The notes beneath the pieces were generated by a model, which had not been told where the DNA came from, searched no databases, and was given only the letters and a program-made list of their open reading frames with translations. A DNA stretch of 15,223 bases from Burkholderiales bacterium (GTDB lineage: Bacteria > Pseudomonadota > Gammaproteobacteria > Burkholderiales > Usitatibacteraceae). This document shows, piece after piece, positions 8,742 through 15,222 of the stretch; within the stretch, counting starts at the first letter, position 1; each line of letters opens with the position of its first letter. A program made the translations under genes and the position numbers. The DNA is taken from positions 1-15,223 of the forward strand of contig JANXWW010000335.1 in the NCBI GenBank assembly GCA_025350945.1, written 5' to 3'.

Positions 8742-9608
8742 TCATGACGCCAGCTTGAGTAACGGCTCGCCCATACGAATGGTGGCACCGGTTTTGATGT
8801 TCTCGCACAGCGTAAAGCCAGCAGGCGCGAAAATAATGATGGTTGAACCATGCTGAAACCAGCCCATTTCCTGGCCCTTGCTGAGCCTGGCGTCGCATGT
8901 CATTACATTCGGCCCACGATACTTTAAATGCAGGAGCACATTCAAAAAATGCAGTCGAATACTGGCGACCAGCACTGCTGCGACGGGCACCATGGTGATG
9001 ACGTGACTGCTCGGCAATGTACAACGTATAACGGCGCGCTCATTTTTGCAGAACAATTTTTCAACACGTTTTAGCGCAATCGGATTCACGTTCCATGTAT
9101 CGCCAGAAATATAGTTGACCTGATTTACGGTGCAGTCGTAGGGTGCGTGAAAGCGGTGATACATCGTTGCCGTCAGACGCAGTGTGATGTATTGCCCGTC
9201 GCGATAAATATTTATCCAGTCCTGATTGCCCATCAGATCGTGCAACGTATAGGGAAAGCCTTTTGCCTGAATCAGCTCAGTGCCATCAATTTTGCCGCAC
9301 ATGCCGACAATGCCGTCGCTGGGGCTGGTCATAATATTTGGTGCGGCCTCGACAGGACGTGCACCTTCTTTTAACTCTCTCGTAAAGCAGTCATGCAGGC
9401 TTGTGAATTTTGTTTTTTTGGCTTCACTCAAATCAAGATCAGAGAATATTTTCCAGGCACCAATTGAGAGGTCTCGAACCCATGGTTGCTCGATCTGGCT
9501 AAACCAGCCCATGAAACGCGTCAGCAATTGGCGCGGAATTCGATTGGTGAGCAGGAAATTCAGATCTTCATGCTGCATGATTTGTTGGAACATGGCGCGG
9601 ATAGTCAT
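8742..9608 (-). CDS. psd: Phosphatidylserine decarboxylase proenzyme (E. coli Psd type)
   Basis: The 288-residue protein aligns by eye with E. coli Psd throughout: IPRQLLTRFMGW (24-35), the aspartate motif SPSDGIV (95-101, D98), YHRFHAP (150-156, H154), SGDTWNVN (168-175) and KGQEMGWFQHGST (244-256). The D/H/S self-cleavage residues are present. Autocleavage at G254-S255 would give a 254-residue beta subunit and a 34-residue alpha subunit carrying the pyruvoyl group. The cleavage motif is HGST instead of LGST. The E. coli C-terminal tail is absent. The family converts phosphatidylserine to phosphatidylethanolamine at the inner membrane. No pssA gene is adjacent; the neighbours are a GT4 enzyme and an aminotransferase, so this may be a specialised paralogue acting on phosphatidylserine or a related seryl lipid. 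No clear Shine-Dalgarno site precedes the ATG at 9608; residue 6 is another ATG. Confidence 0.92.
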   Translation of the reverse strand: MTIRAMFQQIMQHEDLNFLLTNRIPRQLLTRFMGWFSQIEQPWVRDLSIGAWKIFSDLDLSEAKKTKFTSLHDCFTRELKEGARPVEAAPNIMTSPSDGIVGMCGKIDGTELIQAKGFPYTLHDLMGNQDWINIYRDGQYITLRLTATMYHRFHAPYDCTVNQVNYISGDTWNVNPIALKRVEKLFCKNERAVIRCTLPSSHVITMVPVAAVLVASIRLHFLNVLLHLKYRGPNVMTCDARLSKGQEMGWFQHGSTIIIFAPAGFTLCENIKTGATIRMGEPLLKLAS

Positions 9609-9664
9609 CAGGCGGTAACTTTTCTGTCTTAGTTTCTGTTGTGTAAAAACGATGGAAGAAAATC

Positions 9665-11314
9665 ATGGATGAAATTCTCATTTGGTATGCAGCGGGTGCC
9701 GCGGCATTTGTCAGCACCTTGCCAAAACTGATTCGCCGACTGCAATTGTCGAAGGCCAAGCATCCTTCGCTCACCGGTCATTCGAAAATGGCGAGACGAG
9801 TAGCCGCGCAAGTGCCGTTCTACGAATATGGTGACGAACGTTTTTTTTGTTCCGATGATGCCCCCGCCGATATTGCGAATAAGCGGCGCGCTGCATTTGC
9901 ACGACTGGGCACCCTCTATCGTGAGCGGTTTGTGAAGACTGTGGCGATGACTAACGAAGTGGCCGACAGCATTCCTGATCTTGAATTCACGAGCCACTAC
10001 CGTGTGCCATTTCAATATCGAAATCTGGTGCGCGCGCAACTGAAATCGGGCGCATTTCTGAGTGCTTCCGCCGGGGTCACCATCACCGATTGTGATGGCA
10101 ATATTTTTTATGACCTGGCGGGCTCGTACGGCGTAAATGTTTTCGGCTACGATTTTTATAAGCGCTGCCTCACGCGCGCCACCGAGCGCGCTGCAACGCT
10201 GGGCCCAGTGCTGGGCGGCTATCACCCGGTGGTAGCCGATAACGTCAAACGGCTTAAAAAAATTTCGGGGCTGGATGCTGTCTCGTTCCATATGTCGGGC
10301 ACCGAGGCTGTCATGCAGGCCGTCAGGCTTGCGCGTTATCACACGAAACGTTCGCATCTGGTCAGGTTCTGCGGCGCCTACCACGGCTGGTGGGGCGATG
10401 TGCAGCCGGGCGTGGGCAATCCGACTCCGGCGCGCGAAACTTACACGCTCAAGGAAATGGATGGCGACTCGTTGCGCGTACTGCGCACGCGCAACGATAT
10501 CGCGTGCGTGCTGGTAAATCCGCTGCAAGCGTTGCACCCCAACAAAGGTGCGCCGGGCGATTCGACATTGGTTGATAGTTCGCGTAGCGCAGGTTTTGAT
10601 CGACCGGCATACATCGCATGGTTGAAACAGTTGCGGCAGATTTGTACTGAACGAAATATTGTGCTGATTTTTGATGAAGTGTTTGTTGGCTTCAGAATCG
10701 CGCCCGGAGGAGCACAAGAATATTTCGGGGTCAGCGCTGATATGGTCACTTATGGCAAGACGCTCGGTGGTGGATTGCCGGTCGGTGTGGTGTGCGGGAA
10801 GCGCGATTTGATGAAACGTTTTCGCGATGACCGACCAGCTGATATTGCCTTTGCTCGCGGCACGTTTAATTCGCATCCGACCGTGATGACGGCCATGAAT
10901 GAGTTTCTGTTGCAGCTCGAAACACCTGAGATTGCAAAAATTTATGAAGGGCTGGATGAGCGCTGGAATGATCGCGCCGCACGATTGAATGCGCGATTGA
11001 GGGAGCAAGGATTGCCGGTGCAGGTCGCCAACCTCTCTTCCATCTGGACTGTTATTTACACGCAGCCGTCGCGCTATAACTGGATGTTCCAATATTATTT
11101 GCGTGCTGAGGGATTGGCGTTGAGTTGGGTCGGTACGGGGCGTTTTATTTTCAGCCTCAATTACACTGAAGCCGACTTTGAAGAAGTGGTGCGGCGTTTT
11201 ATAGTTGCCGCGAAGGCGATGCGAGAAGATGGTTGGTGGTGGGCCAACGCCGTGTTGACCAATAAATCGATCAAGCGCAGCGTGTTGCGGGAAATGATTG
11301 CGGCACGTTTCTGA
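9665..11314 (+). CDS. Membrane-anchored class III PLP aminotransferase (glutamate-1-semialdehyde aminomutase-like)
   Basis: The 549-residue protein has a class III (HemL-like) catalytic domain from about residue 115 and an extra N-terminal part. That part starts with one hydrophobic helix (residues 4-19) followed by basic residues, suggesting a cytoplasm-facing anchor. PLP motifs are intact: SGTEAVMQAVRLAR (211-224), GAYHGWWGD (237-245), FDEVFVGFR (336-344, D337 binding the ring nitrogen), the Schiff-base lysine K365 in YGKTLGGGLPVG, and GTFNSHP (399-405). HemL itself is about 430 residues and soluble, so this is not the housekeeping tetrapyrrole enzyme. The ATG at 9665 has GGAAGA five bases upstream. 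It is divergent from psd, 56 bases away, and lies within a lipid gene block, so a membrane-bound amine, aldehyde or sugar substrate is plausible but unproven. Confidence 0.85.
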   Translation: MDEILIWYAAGAAAFVSTLPKLIRRLQLSKAKHPSLTGHSKMARRVAAQVPFYEYGDERFFCSDDAPADIANKRRAAFARLGTLYRERFVKTVAMTNEVADSIPDLEFTSHYRVPFQYRNLVRAQLKSGAFLSASAGVTITDCDGNIFYDLAGSYGVNVFGYDFYKRCLTRATERAATLGPVLGGYHPVVADNVKRLKKISGLDAVSFHMSGTEAVMQAVRLARYHTKRSHLVRFCGAYHGWWGDVQPGVGNPTPARETYTLKEMDGDSLRVLRTRNDIACVLVNPLQALHPNKGAPGDSTLVDSSRSAGFDRPAYIAWLKQLRQICTERNIVLIFDEVFVGFRIAPGGAQEYFGVSADMVTYGKTLGGGLPVGVVCGKRDLMKRFRDDRPADIAFARGTFNSHPTVMTAMNEFLLQLETPEIAKIYEGLDERWNDRAARLNARLREQGLPVQVANLSSIWTVIYTQPSRYNWMFQYYLRAEGLALSWVGTGRFIFSLNYTEADFEEVVRRFIVAAKAMREDGWWWANAVLTNKSIKRSVLREMIAARF

Positions 11315-11325
11315 CGTGCCGCAAT
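11297..11325. terminator. Perfect 12-bp hairpin between convergent genes, overlapping the aminotransferase stop codon
   Basis: ATTGCGGCACGT (11297-11308) and ACGTGCCGCAAT (11314-11325) form a perfect 12-base-pair stem with a 5-base loop TTCTG. The TGA stop of the plus-strand aminotransferase gene (11312-11314) spans the loop and the first base of the right arm. The hairpin lies between two convergent genes and could terminate from both sides, but there is only ATTT or CATTT after each arm rather than a real U-tract. It may act partly as a convergence barrier or mRNA 3' end stabiliser. Confidence 0.65.
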
Positions 11326-11340
11326 TTGGTGAAGAAAAAA

Positions 11341-11970
11341 TCAAGCTTGCGGCGCGTTTGACTTTCTGCCCATGGGGTCAATCAGTTCACCACGCATCAA
11401 ATAAAACGGCGATTTGTAATACAGCTTCACATCGTGAAATGGATCGGTAATGATTTTGGTTGCCCATACCAAACCTGTTTCAACATCCTGCAAATAAAAC
11501 AAATGCAGCGTACGAAACAACAATCCCGCAAAGCCAAGAAACAACCAAATGTGCGCCATGTGTCGCACAAACTCTTCCGGATTATTGTGCATTGGAAAAA
11601 TGCCGAATAACGTGGGGTTGAAATACAGTACCACGGGAGACAACGCCCAAATGCTCATCAGCACAATCTTGCGACGCAAGTTGTAGCCAACTTTTATGTC
11701 CTCCTTGTACTCGTGCGTAGCCTGATTCACTTCGTCGTAATCTTTTGGCTCGAAAAAGAAATGTCCCGATTGACGACTGACCATCGCGACCAGCCACGCG
11801 AGTAAAGCCGCTGCGGCCGGATCGGAAAACAGCAATGCATAGGCGCCGATAAAGCTCAATGCGCTGACGAGGTGGAGCGATTGGTTGATACGGCTGTGAT
11901 GGTAATAACGATGGTCATCCCAACGCTGCTCTTTTAATGTTTCAAAAAATGTTGCAGCGAATTTACGCAT
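11341..11970 (-). CDS. Multi-histidine membrane protein with Mpo1/DUF962-like motif (possible lipid-modifying non-haem iron enzyme)
   Basis: The 209-residue protein has hydrophobic segments near residues 33-64, 101-118 and 137-160. Conserved-looking polar residues sit at the helix ends: H24-x4-N29-x3-H33 in HHSRINQSLH, GHFFFEP (H70, E74), H86, H137, H140, H156 and H179. The H-x4-N-x3-H plus GH-x3-E pattern recalls Mpo1 (DUF962), an Fe(II) dioxygenase of fatty-acid alpha-oxidation at membranes, but this protein is longer at the C-terminus and the link is by motif only. The start at 11970 is chosen because AGAGGA lies eight bases before the ATG. An upstream TTG at 12060 would add 30 residues but lies inside the promoter element. 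A Pho-box-like promoter precedes it. No firm function is known. Confidence 0.72.
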   Translation of the reverse strand: MRKFAATFFETLKEQRWDDHRYYHHSRINQSLHLVSALSFIGAYALLFSDPAAAALLAWLVAMVSRQSGHFFFEPKDYDEVNQATHEYKEDIKVGYNLRRKIVLMSIWALSPVVLYFNPTLFGIFPMHNNPEEFVRHMAHIWLFLGFAGLLFRTLHLFYLQDVETGLVWATKIITDPFHDVKLYYKSPFYLMRGELIDPMGRKSNAPQA

Positions 11971-12026
11971 ATTTTTCGTCCTCTTTAAAAGATTATCAAT
12001 CCGGACTTCAACTTTTCCTAGTGAAC

Positions 12027-12060
12027 TTTTTACTACATCAACATGATGAAAATATGACAA
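12027..12060 (-). promoter_or_regulatory. Pho-box-like promoter of the Mpo1-like gene
   Basis: The minus strand reads TTGTCATATTTTCATCAT from 12060 to 12043. It has a near-consensus first half-site, an AT-rich 4-base spacer and a second half-site ending TCAT; 13 of 18 positions match the E. coli Pho box. Ten bases later comes TAAAAA (12032-12027, 4 of 6 to TATAAT). A start near 12020 would leave a leader of about 50 bases, ending in the AGAGGA ribosome site of the gene starting at 11970. This supports that later start over the TTG at 12060. Confidence 0.5.
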
Positions 12061-12252
12061 GCACCTGATGCGCCTCGCTATTTTTGTGACGTTCGTTTTG
12101 CAGAACTATTGCACTGTTGATAAGGACTGTCGTCCATCAATATTAGCCGCCCAAACACCAGTAAGGACGAGCTATTCCAGCCAAAATCATGTGAAACACC
12201 GCTCCTGAATGGGTGTTTGCACTTTCATAAATGACGAGTCTTACAGGTTCCG
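12061..12252. other. Central part of the 375-base divergent intergenic region
   Basis: The gap from 11971 to 12345 separates the divergent Mpo1-like and plcP genes, with a Pho-box-like element near each end. In the middle I see no open frame with coding character. There is a possible 7-bp stem (AAACACC 12194-12200 with GGTGTTT 12212-12218, 11-base loop) without a U-tract, and a second AAACACC copy near 12153. I cannot assign a small RNA or riboswitch here. Confidence 0.4.
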
Positions 12253-12286
12253 CTGTCATAAAACATTCATGGCGGTGTCACAGGAT
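12253..12286 (+). promoter_or_regulatory. Pho box and -10 upstream of the plcP-type gene
   Basis: CTGTCATAAAACATTCAT (12253-12270) matches the E. coli Pho-box consensus at 16 of 18 positions; the first twelve are perfect and the mismatches are the A and T at 12265-12266. Ten bases later CAGGAT (12281-12286) stands at the -10 position, with A2, A5 and T6 conserved, the same geometry as the phoA promoter. The predicted leader is about 53 bases and leads to AGAGGA before the ATG at 12346. This is the best of the four elements in the window. Confidence 0.7.
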
Positions 12287-12345
12287 CTACGCGCTTCGCC
12301 ACTATCTTTGCGACAACTGAGCATCAATCAACCGCAGAGGACAAT

Positions 12346-13326
12346 ATGTTCGACGCTCCGCCTGATATAGCTGCGAAGCATTTGTCGCATAGCGAGCAGA
12401 CGAATGAAAGCACAGCGTCAAGCCATCGCCATCACCATCACCATCATGGCTGGGATGCGCGTTATCGTGCGATCTGGATTTCAGATTTGCATCTCGGCAC
12501 ACCCGGCTGTCAGGCGGAAAAGCTGCTCGATTTTTTAAAGCACACTGAATCCACTTATCTTTATTTGGTCGGCGACATTATTGATGGCTGGGCATTGCGA
12601 CGTCGCTGGTTCTGGCATCAATCGCACAATGATGTGGTACAAAAAATTTTGCGCAAATCGCGCAAAGGTACATTCGTCACATATATCGCGGGCAATCACG
12701 ATGAGGCAGCGCGCAATTTTATCGGGCTTGCCTTCGGCGGTATTGTGATTGAAGACGAGGTGGTGCACATCACCGAAAAAGGCAAACGTTTATTGGTGCT
12801 GCACGGTGATCGTTTTGATGGCGTGATTCAATGCGCAAAGTGGCTGGCGTATCTGGGCGACCAGGCGTATACGGCATCGCTGAAAGTGAATCAGTGGTTC
12901 AACTGGACGCGCCGCCATGTGGGGCTGCCGTACTGGTCGCTGTCGCAATATCTCAAGCAGCGGGTTAAAAACGCAGTCAGCTACATCACCTCTTTTGAAG
13001 TTGCACTTGCGCACGAGGCGAAGGCGCGAAATTTTGATGGTGTGGTATGCGGCCACATCCATCAGCCGGAAATTCGCGATATCGACGGCGTGACGTATTG
13101 CAACGATGGCGATTGGGTGGAAAGTTTGTCAGCACTGGTTGAGACCATGGAGGGTGAATTAAAACTCGTTTACTGGCGTATGGATGCGCCGCGAGATGCA
13201 ATGCGCGGATTGCCAGTGGTGCCTACGGCGGCGAAGCTATGTTCAAATGAGCGCGGCGTGCCGCTTGCGCCGCCACAACCGGCGATGGCCCGTAGCCCGT
13301 TTATCAATCAAACTTCTTCGCTATAA
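12346..13326 (+). CDS. plcP: PlcP-type calcineurin-like phosphoesterase (probable phospholipase C for lipid remodelling)
   Basis: The 326-residue protein has all metallophosphoesterase motifs: SDLHLG (D47, H49), GDIIDGW (D77), GNHDE (N117, H118), LHGD (H153) and GHIH (H237, H239), then NDGDWVES (253-260). Automatic annotation often calls this group UDP-2,3-diacylglucosamine hydrolase (LpxH, about 240 residues). However, the GTPGCQAEKLLDFL, HNDVVQK, GLPYWSLSQYLK and CNDGDWVES stretches are those of PlcP, the Mn-dependent phospholipase C that cleaves phosphatidylcholine and phosphatidylethanolamine to diacylglycerol during phosphate starvation. The N-terminal 38 residues are extra and contain six consecutive histidines (29-34), possibly metal-binding. 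The C-terminal 45 residues look disordered. AGAGGA four bases before the ATG supports the start. A strong Pho box upstream agrees with the PlcP call. Its 3' end overlaps sixA by 6 bases on the other strand. Confidence 0.83.
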   Translation: MFDAPPDIAAKHLSHSEQTNESTASSHRHHHHHHGWDARYRAIWISDLHLGTPGCQAEKLLDFLKHTESTYLYLVGDIIDGWALRRRWFWHQSHNDVVQKILRKSRKGTFVTYIAGNHDEAARNFIGLAFGGIVIEDEVVHITEKGKRLLVLHGDRFDGVIQCAKWLAYLGDQAYTASLKVNQWFNWTRRHVGLPYWSLSQYLKQRVKNAVSYITSFEVALAHEAKARNFDGVVCGHIHQPEIRDIDGVTYCNDGDWVESLSALVETMEGELKLVYWRMDAPRDAMRGLPVVPTAAKLCSNERGVPLAPPQPAMARSPFINQTSSL

Positions 13327-13785
13327 ATAATCCGGACACACCGCAGTGCGCAACATTACCTTATTGTCATCTTCTCGCGAGCGATTGGTAAACCACCACA
13401 CCGAGCCTTTGCGTATGCTCATATCGTGTTCGCTGCCAAACAATAACAACGACGCCAGATGGCCGATGGTGGGTTGATGGCACACCAGCAATACTGGTTG
13501 ACGAGACTCGGGCCAATCCGCTGCAATCAGTAAACTCGCGACGCAAGCACCGGGTGCTAGGCTCGCCACACTTTTAAATTTGCGATCCAGTGCGTGTGCT
13601 GTCTCCATCGCGCGCGCAGCAGGGCTCGACAATACCCGTGTTGAATCGGGCAAATGCTTCTCAAGCCACTTCGCCATACTCGCTGCCTGACGCTTGCCTT
13701 TTGCTGTGAGTGGACGTTCCATATCGCCGTTGAGATCGTCTTGTCCTGTCTGCGCTTCGGCATGACGCCACAGTATCAAGTCCAT
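13321..13785 (-). CDS. sixA: Phosphohistidine phosphatase SixA (histidine phosphatase superfamily)
   Basis: The 154-residue protein has the histidine-phosphatase signature at its N-terminus (LILWRHAEA, nucleophile H8, R7), a second phosphate-binding arginine R58 in VLSSPAARAMETA, and the second catalytic histidine H103 in LLVCHQPTIGHLA. The size and the RHAEA variant fit SixA, which removes phosphate from histidine phosphotransfer domains or phosphocarrier proteins in the cytoplasm. Its stop codon lies inside the plcP 3' end, giving a 6-base convergent overlap with no terminator between them. No good Shine-Dalgarno site precedes the ATG at 13785. The physiological target cannot be predicted from the context. 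Confidence 0.88.
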   Translation of the reverse strand: MDLILWRHAEAQTGQDDLNGDMERPLTAKGKRQAASMAKWLEKHLPDSTRVLSSPAARAMETAHALDRKFKSVASLAPGACVASLLIAADWPESRQPVLLVCHQPTIGHLASLLLFGSEHDMSIRKGSVWWFTNRSREDDNKVMLRTAVCPDYL

Positions 13786-13878
13786 GGTGGTTGGCTCGCG
13801 TGAGTATGAGTATTGCCGTGGTTATAGGCCGCGCGGATGACAATGAGATGACAGCATGGATGATATTTGTGCGGAAAC

Positions 13879-13903
13879 AAAAAAAGCCCGCAGCGCGGGC
13901 TTT
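13879..13903 (-). terminator. Rho-independent terminator of the aspartate aminotransferase gene
   Basis: On the minus strand, AAAGCCCGC, loop GCT, GCGGGCTTT forms a 9-bp stem followed directly by a further run of T, ending TTTTTTTG. It begins 24 bases after the stop codon of the gene ending at 13927. It also insulates sixA from read-through. A shorter T-run on the other strand (TTTCG) makes it weaker in the plus direction. Confidence 0.9.
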
Positions 13904-13926
13904 CGTTGCGGTCCGTCAAAAATATT

Positions 13927-15150
13927 TTACGCAGTCACGGCTTCCCTTAACGTCAGCGCCGCGCACGCTTTCTGGATTCGTGTGCAGGCTTCAACCAGTA
14001 ATTCAGTTGAGGCCGCATACGACACCCGAAAGTGCGGCGACAATCCAAACGCGGCACCATGCACAATCGCCACACCTTGCGATTCGAGCAAATAGCCGGC
14101 GACGTCTTCATCGTTTTTCAATGTTGCGCCGTTGGGTGTTTTGGCACCAATCAAACCCGCGCAGCTCGGATAAACATAGAACGCACCTTCTGGCGTATGA
14201 CAGTTCAACCCGGGTGCTTCGTTCAGCATTTTTACGACCAAATCGCGGCGTGATTTGAAAATATCGTTGTGTGCCGGGATGAATGATTGCGTGCCATTCA
14301 ACGCCTCTACCGCCGCCGCCTGACCAATCGATGAGGGGTTCGAGGTCGATTGCGATTGCACGTCGCCCATGGCCTTAATCAAGGCCTCAGGGCCACCCGC
14401 ATAGCCGATCCGCCAGCCGGTCATGCAATATGCTTTTGATACACCATTCATCGTCAGCGTGCGCTCATACAAGCTCGGCTCGATCTGTGCCGGTGTGGTG
14501 AATTCAAACGCGTCATAAACAAGGTGTTCGTACATATCATCGGTCAGCACCCACACATGTGGATGTTTCACCAGTACATCAGTAATCGCTTTTAACTCCG
14601 TGCGTGTATAGGCCGCGCCGGAAGGATTCGACGGCGAATTCAGCAACACCCATTTCGTGCGTGGTGTAATCGCGGCGTCAAGGTCGCTTGCGTTCAGTTT
14701 AAAGCCGGTTTCCTGCGTGCACGACACAATCACCGGCGTGCCCTCAGCGAGCAACACCATTTCCGGGTACGACACCCAATACGGCGCGGGAATCACCACT
14801 TCATCGCCCGCTGAAAGTGTCGCCATAAACGCGTTGTACAAAACCTGTTTGCCGCCGGTGCCAACGGTGATTTGTTTGGTCGTGTAGGTGAGGCCATTCT
14901 CGCGTTTGAATTTAGCGACGATCGCTTCTTTTAATTTCATCGTGCCATCGACCGCCGTATATTTGGTATCGCCACCTCTAATTGCTGCAATTGCCGCCTC
15001 TTTAATATTATCTGGCGTGTCAAAATCAGGCTCACCAAACGAAAGCGCAATCACACTTTTACCCGCGGCCTTCAAGGCAGCGGCTTTGGCGGAAATGGCG
15101 ATAGTGGCGGAAGGTTTGATGCGAGCGAGGCGAGCGGCGAAAAAAGACAT
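13927..15150 (-). CDS. Class I aspartate aminotransferase, subgroup Ib (Thermus/Rhizobium AspAT type)
   Basis: The 407-residue PLP enzyme closely resembles Thermus-type AspAT: RIKPSATIAI (10-19), LSFGEPDFDTP (36-46), TVGTGGKQ (95-102), PYWVSYPEM (123-131), NSPSNPSG (171-178, N175), TDDMYEHL (203-210, D204 and Y207), the Schiff-base lysine K239 in GVSKAYCMTGWRIGYAGG, and R375 in FRVSYA binding the substrate carboxylate. It interconverts aspartate plus 2-oxoglutarate and oxaloacetate plus glutamate. The K12 of the KPS motif is also found in enzymes that accept prephenate, so a second role in aromatic synthesis is possible. AAGGAA lies six bases before the ATG at 15150. It has its own promoter and terminator, so it is a monocistronic housekeeping gene, apparently unrelated to the lipid block. 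Confidence 0.93.
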   Translation of the reverse strand: MSFFAARLARIKPSATIAISAKAAALKAAGKSVIALSFGEPDFDTPDNIKEAAIAAIRGGDTKYTAVDGTMKLKEAIVAKFKRENGLTYTTKQITVGTGGKQVLYNAFMATLSAGDEVVIPAPYWVSYPEMVLLAEGTPVIVSCTQETGFKLNASDLDAAITPRTKWVLLNSPSNPSGAAYTRTELKAITDVLVKHPHVWVLTDDMYEHLVYDAFEFTTPAQIEPSLYERTLTMNGVSKAYCMTGWRIGYAGGPEALIKAMGDVQSQSTSNPSSIGQAAAVEALNGTQSFIPAHNDIFKSRRDLVVKMLNEAPGLNCHTPEGAFYVYPSCAGLIGAKTPNGATLKNDEDVAGYLLESQGVAIVHGAAFGLSPHFRVSYAASTELLVEACTRIQKACAALTLREAVTA

Positions 15151-15193
15151 GTGAGTTCCTTGGAGTCAACCGACGTTGTTGCGGTGCAGTAGA

Positions 15194-15222
15194 ATTATAA
15201 CGGGAACATGAAATAGTGTTAG
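15194..15222 (-). promoter_or_regulatory. Sigma-70 promoter of the aspartate aminotransferase gene
   Basis: On the minus strand CTAACA (15222-15217, 4 of 6 to TTGACA) is followed after 17 bases by a perfect TATAAT (15199-15194). A start near 15187 gives a leader of about 37 bases with AAGGAA before the ATG. No Pho-box-like half-sites are seen here, which makes it a useful contrast to the other promoters. Confidence 0.65.

Noticed and set aside
9624..9642. Possible Pho box before the class III aminotransferase gene (CTGTCTT and CTGTTGT)
   Set aside because: The half-sites are 12 rather than 11 bases apart, the second has two mismatches, and no -10 stands at the expected distance. The psd/aminotransferase promoter region therefore has no supported Pho box.
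9629..11344. 571-codon open frame on the minus strand, longer than the plus-strand gene it covers
   Set aside because: It is antisense to the aminotransferase gene, whose PLP motifs are all intact. The antisense peptide is rich in His, Arg, Gln and Cys, has no recognisable domain and also runs through the psd start region.
11341..12060. Longer form of the Mpo1-like protein starting at TTG 12060
   Set aside because: The extra 30 residues overlap the predicted promoter element, whereas the ATG at 11970 has a good AGAGGA site eight bases upstream.
12114..12133. CTGTTGA and CTGTCGT repeats in the divergent intergenic region as an extra Pho box
   Set aside because: The spacing is 13 bases instead of 11 and both half-sites diverge in their last bases.
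12346..13326. Calling the phosphoesterase LpxH (lipid A biosynthesis)
   Set aside because: It is longer than LpxH, carries PlcP-type sequence stretches, has a strong Pho box and lies next to a lipid glycosyltransferase. LpxH remains possible but less likely.
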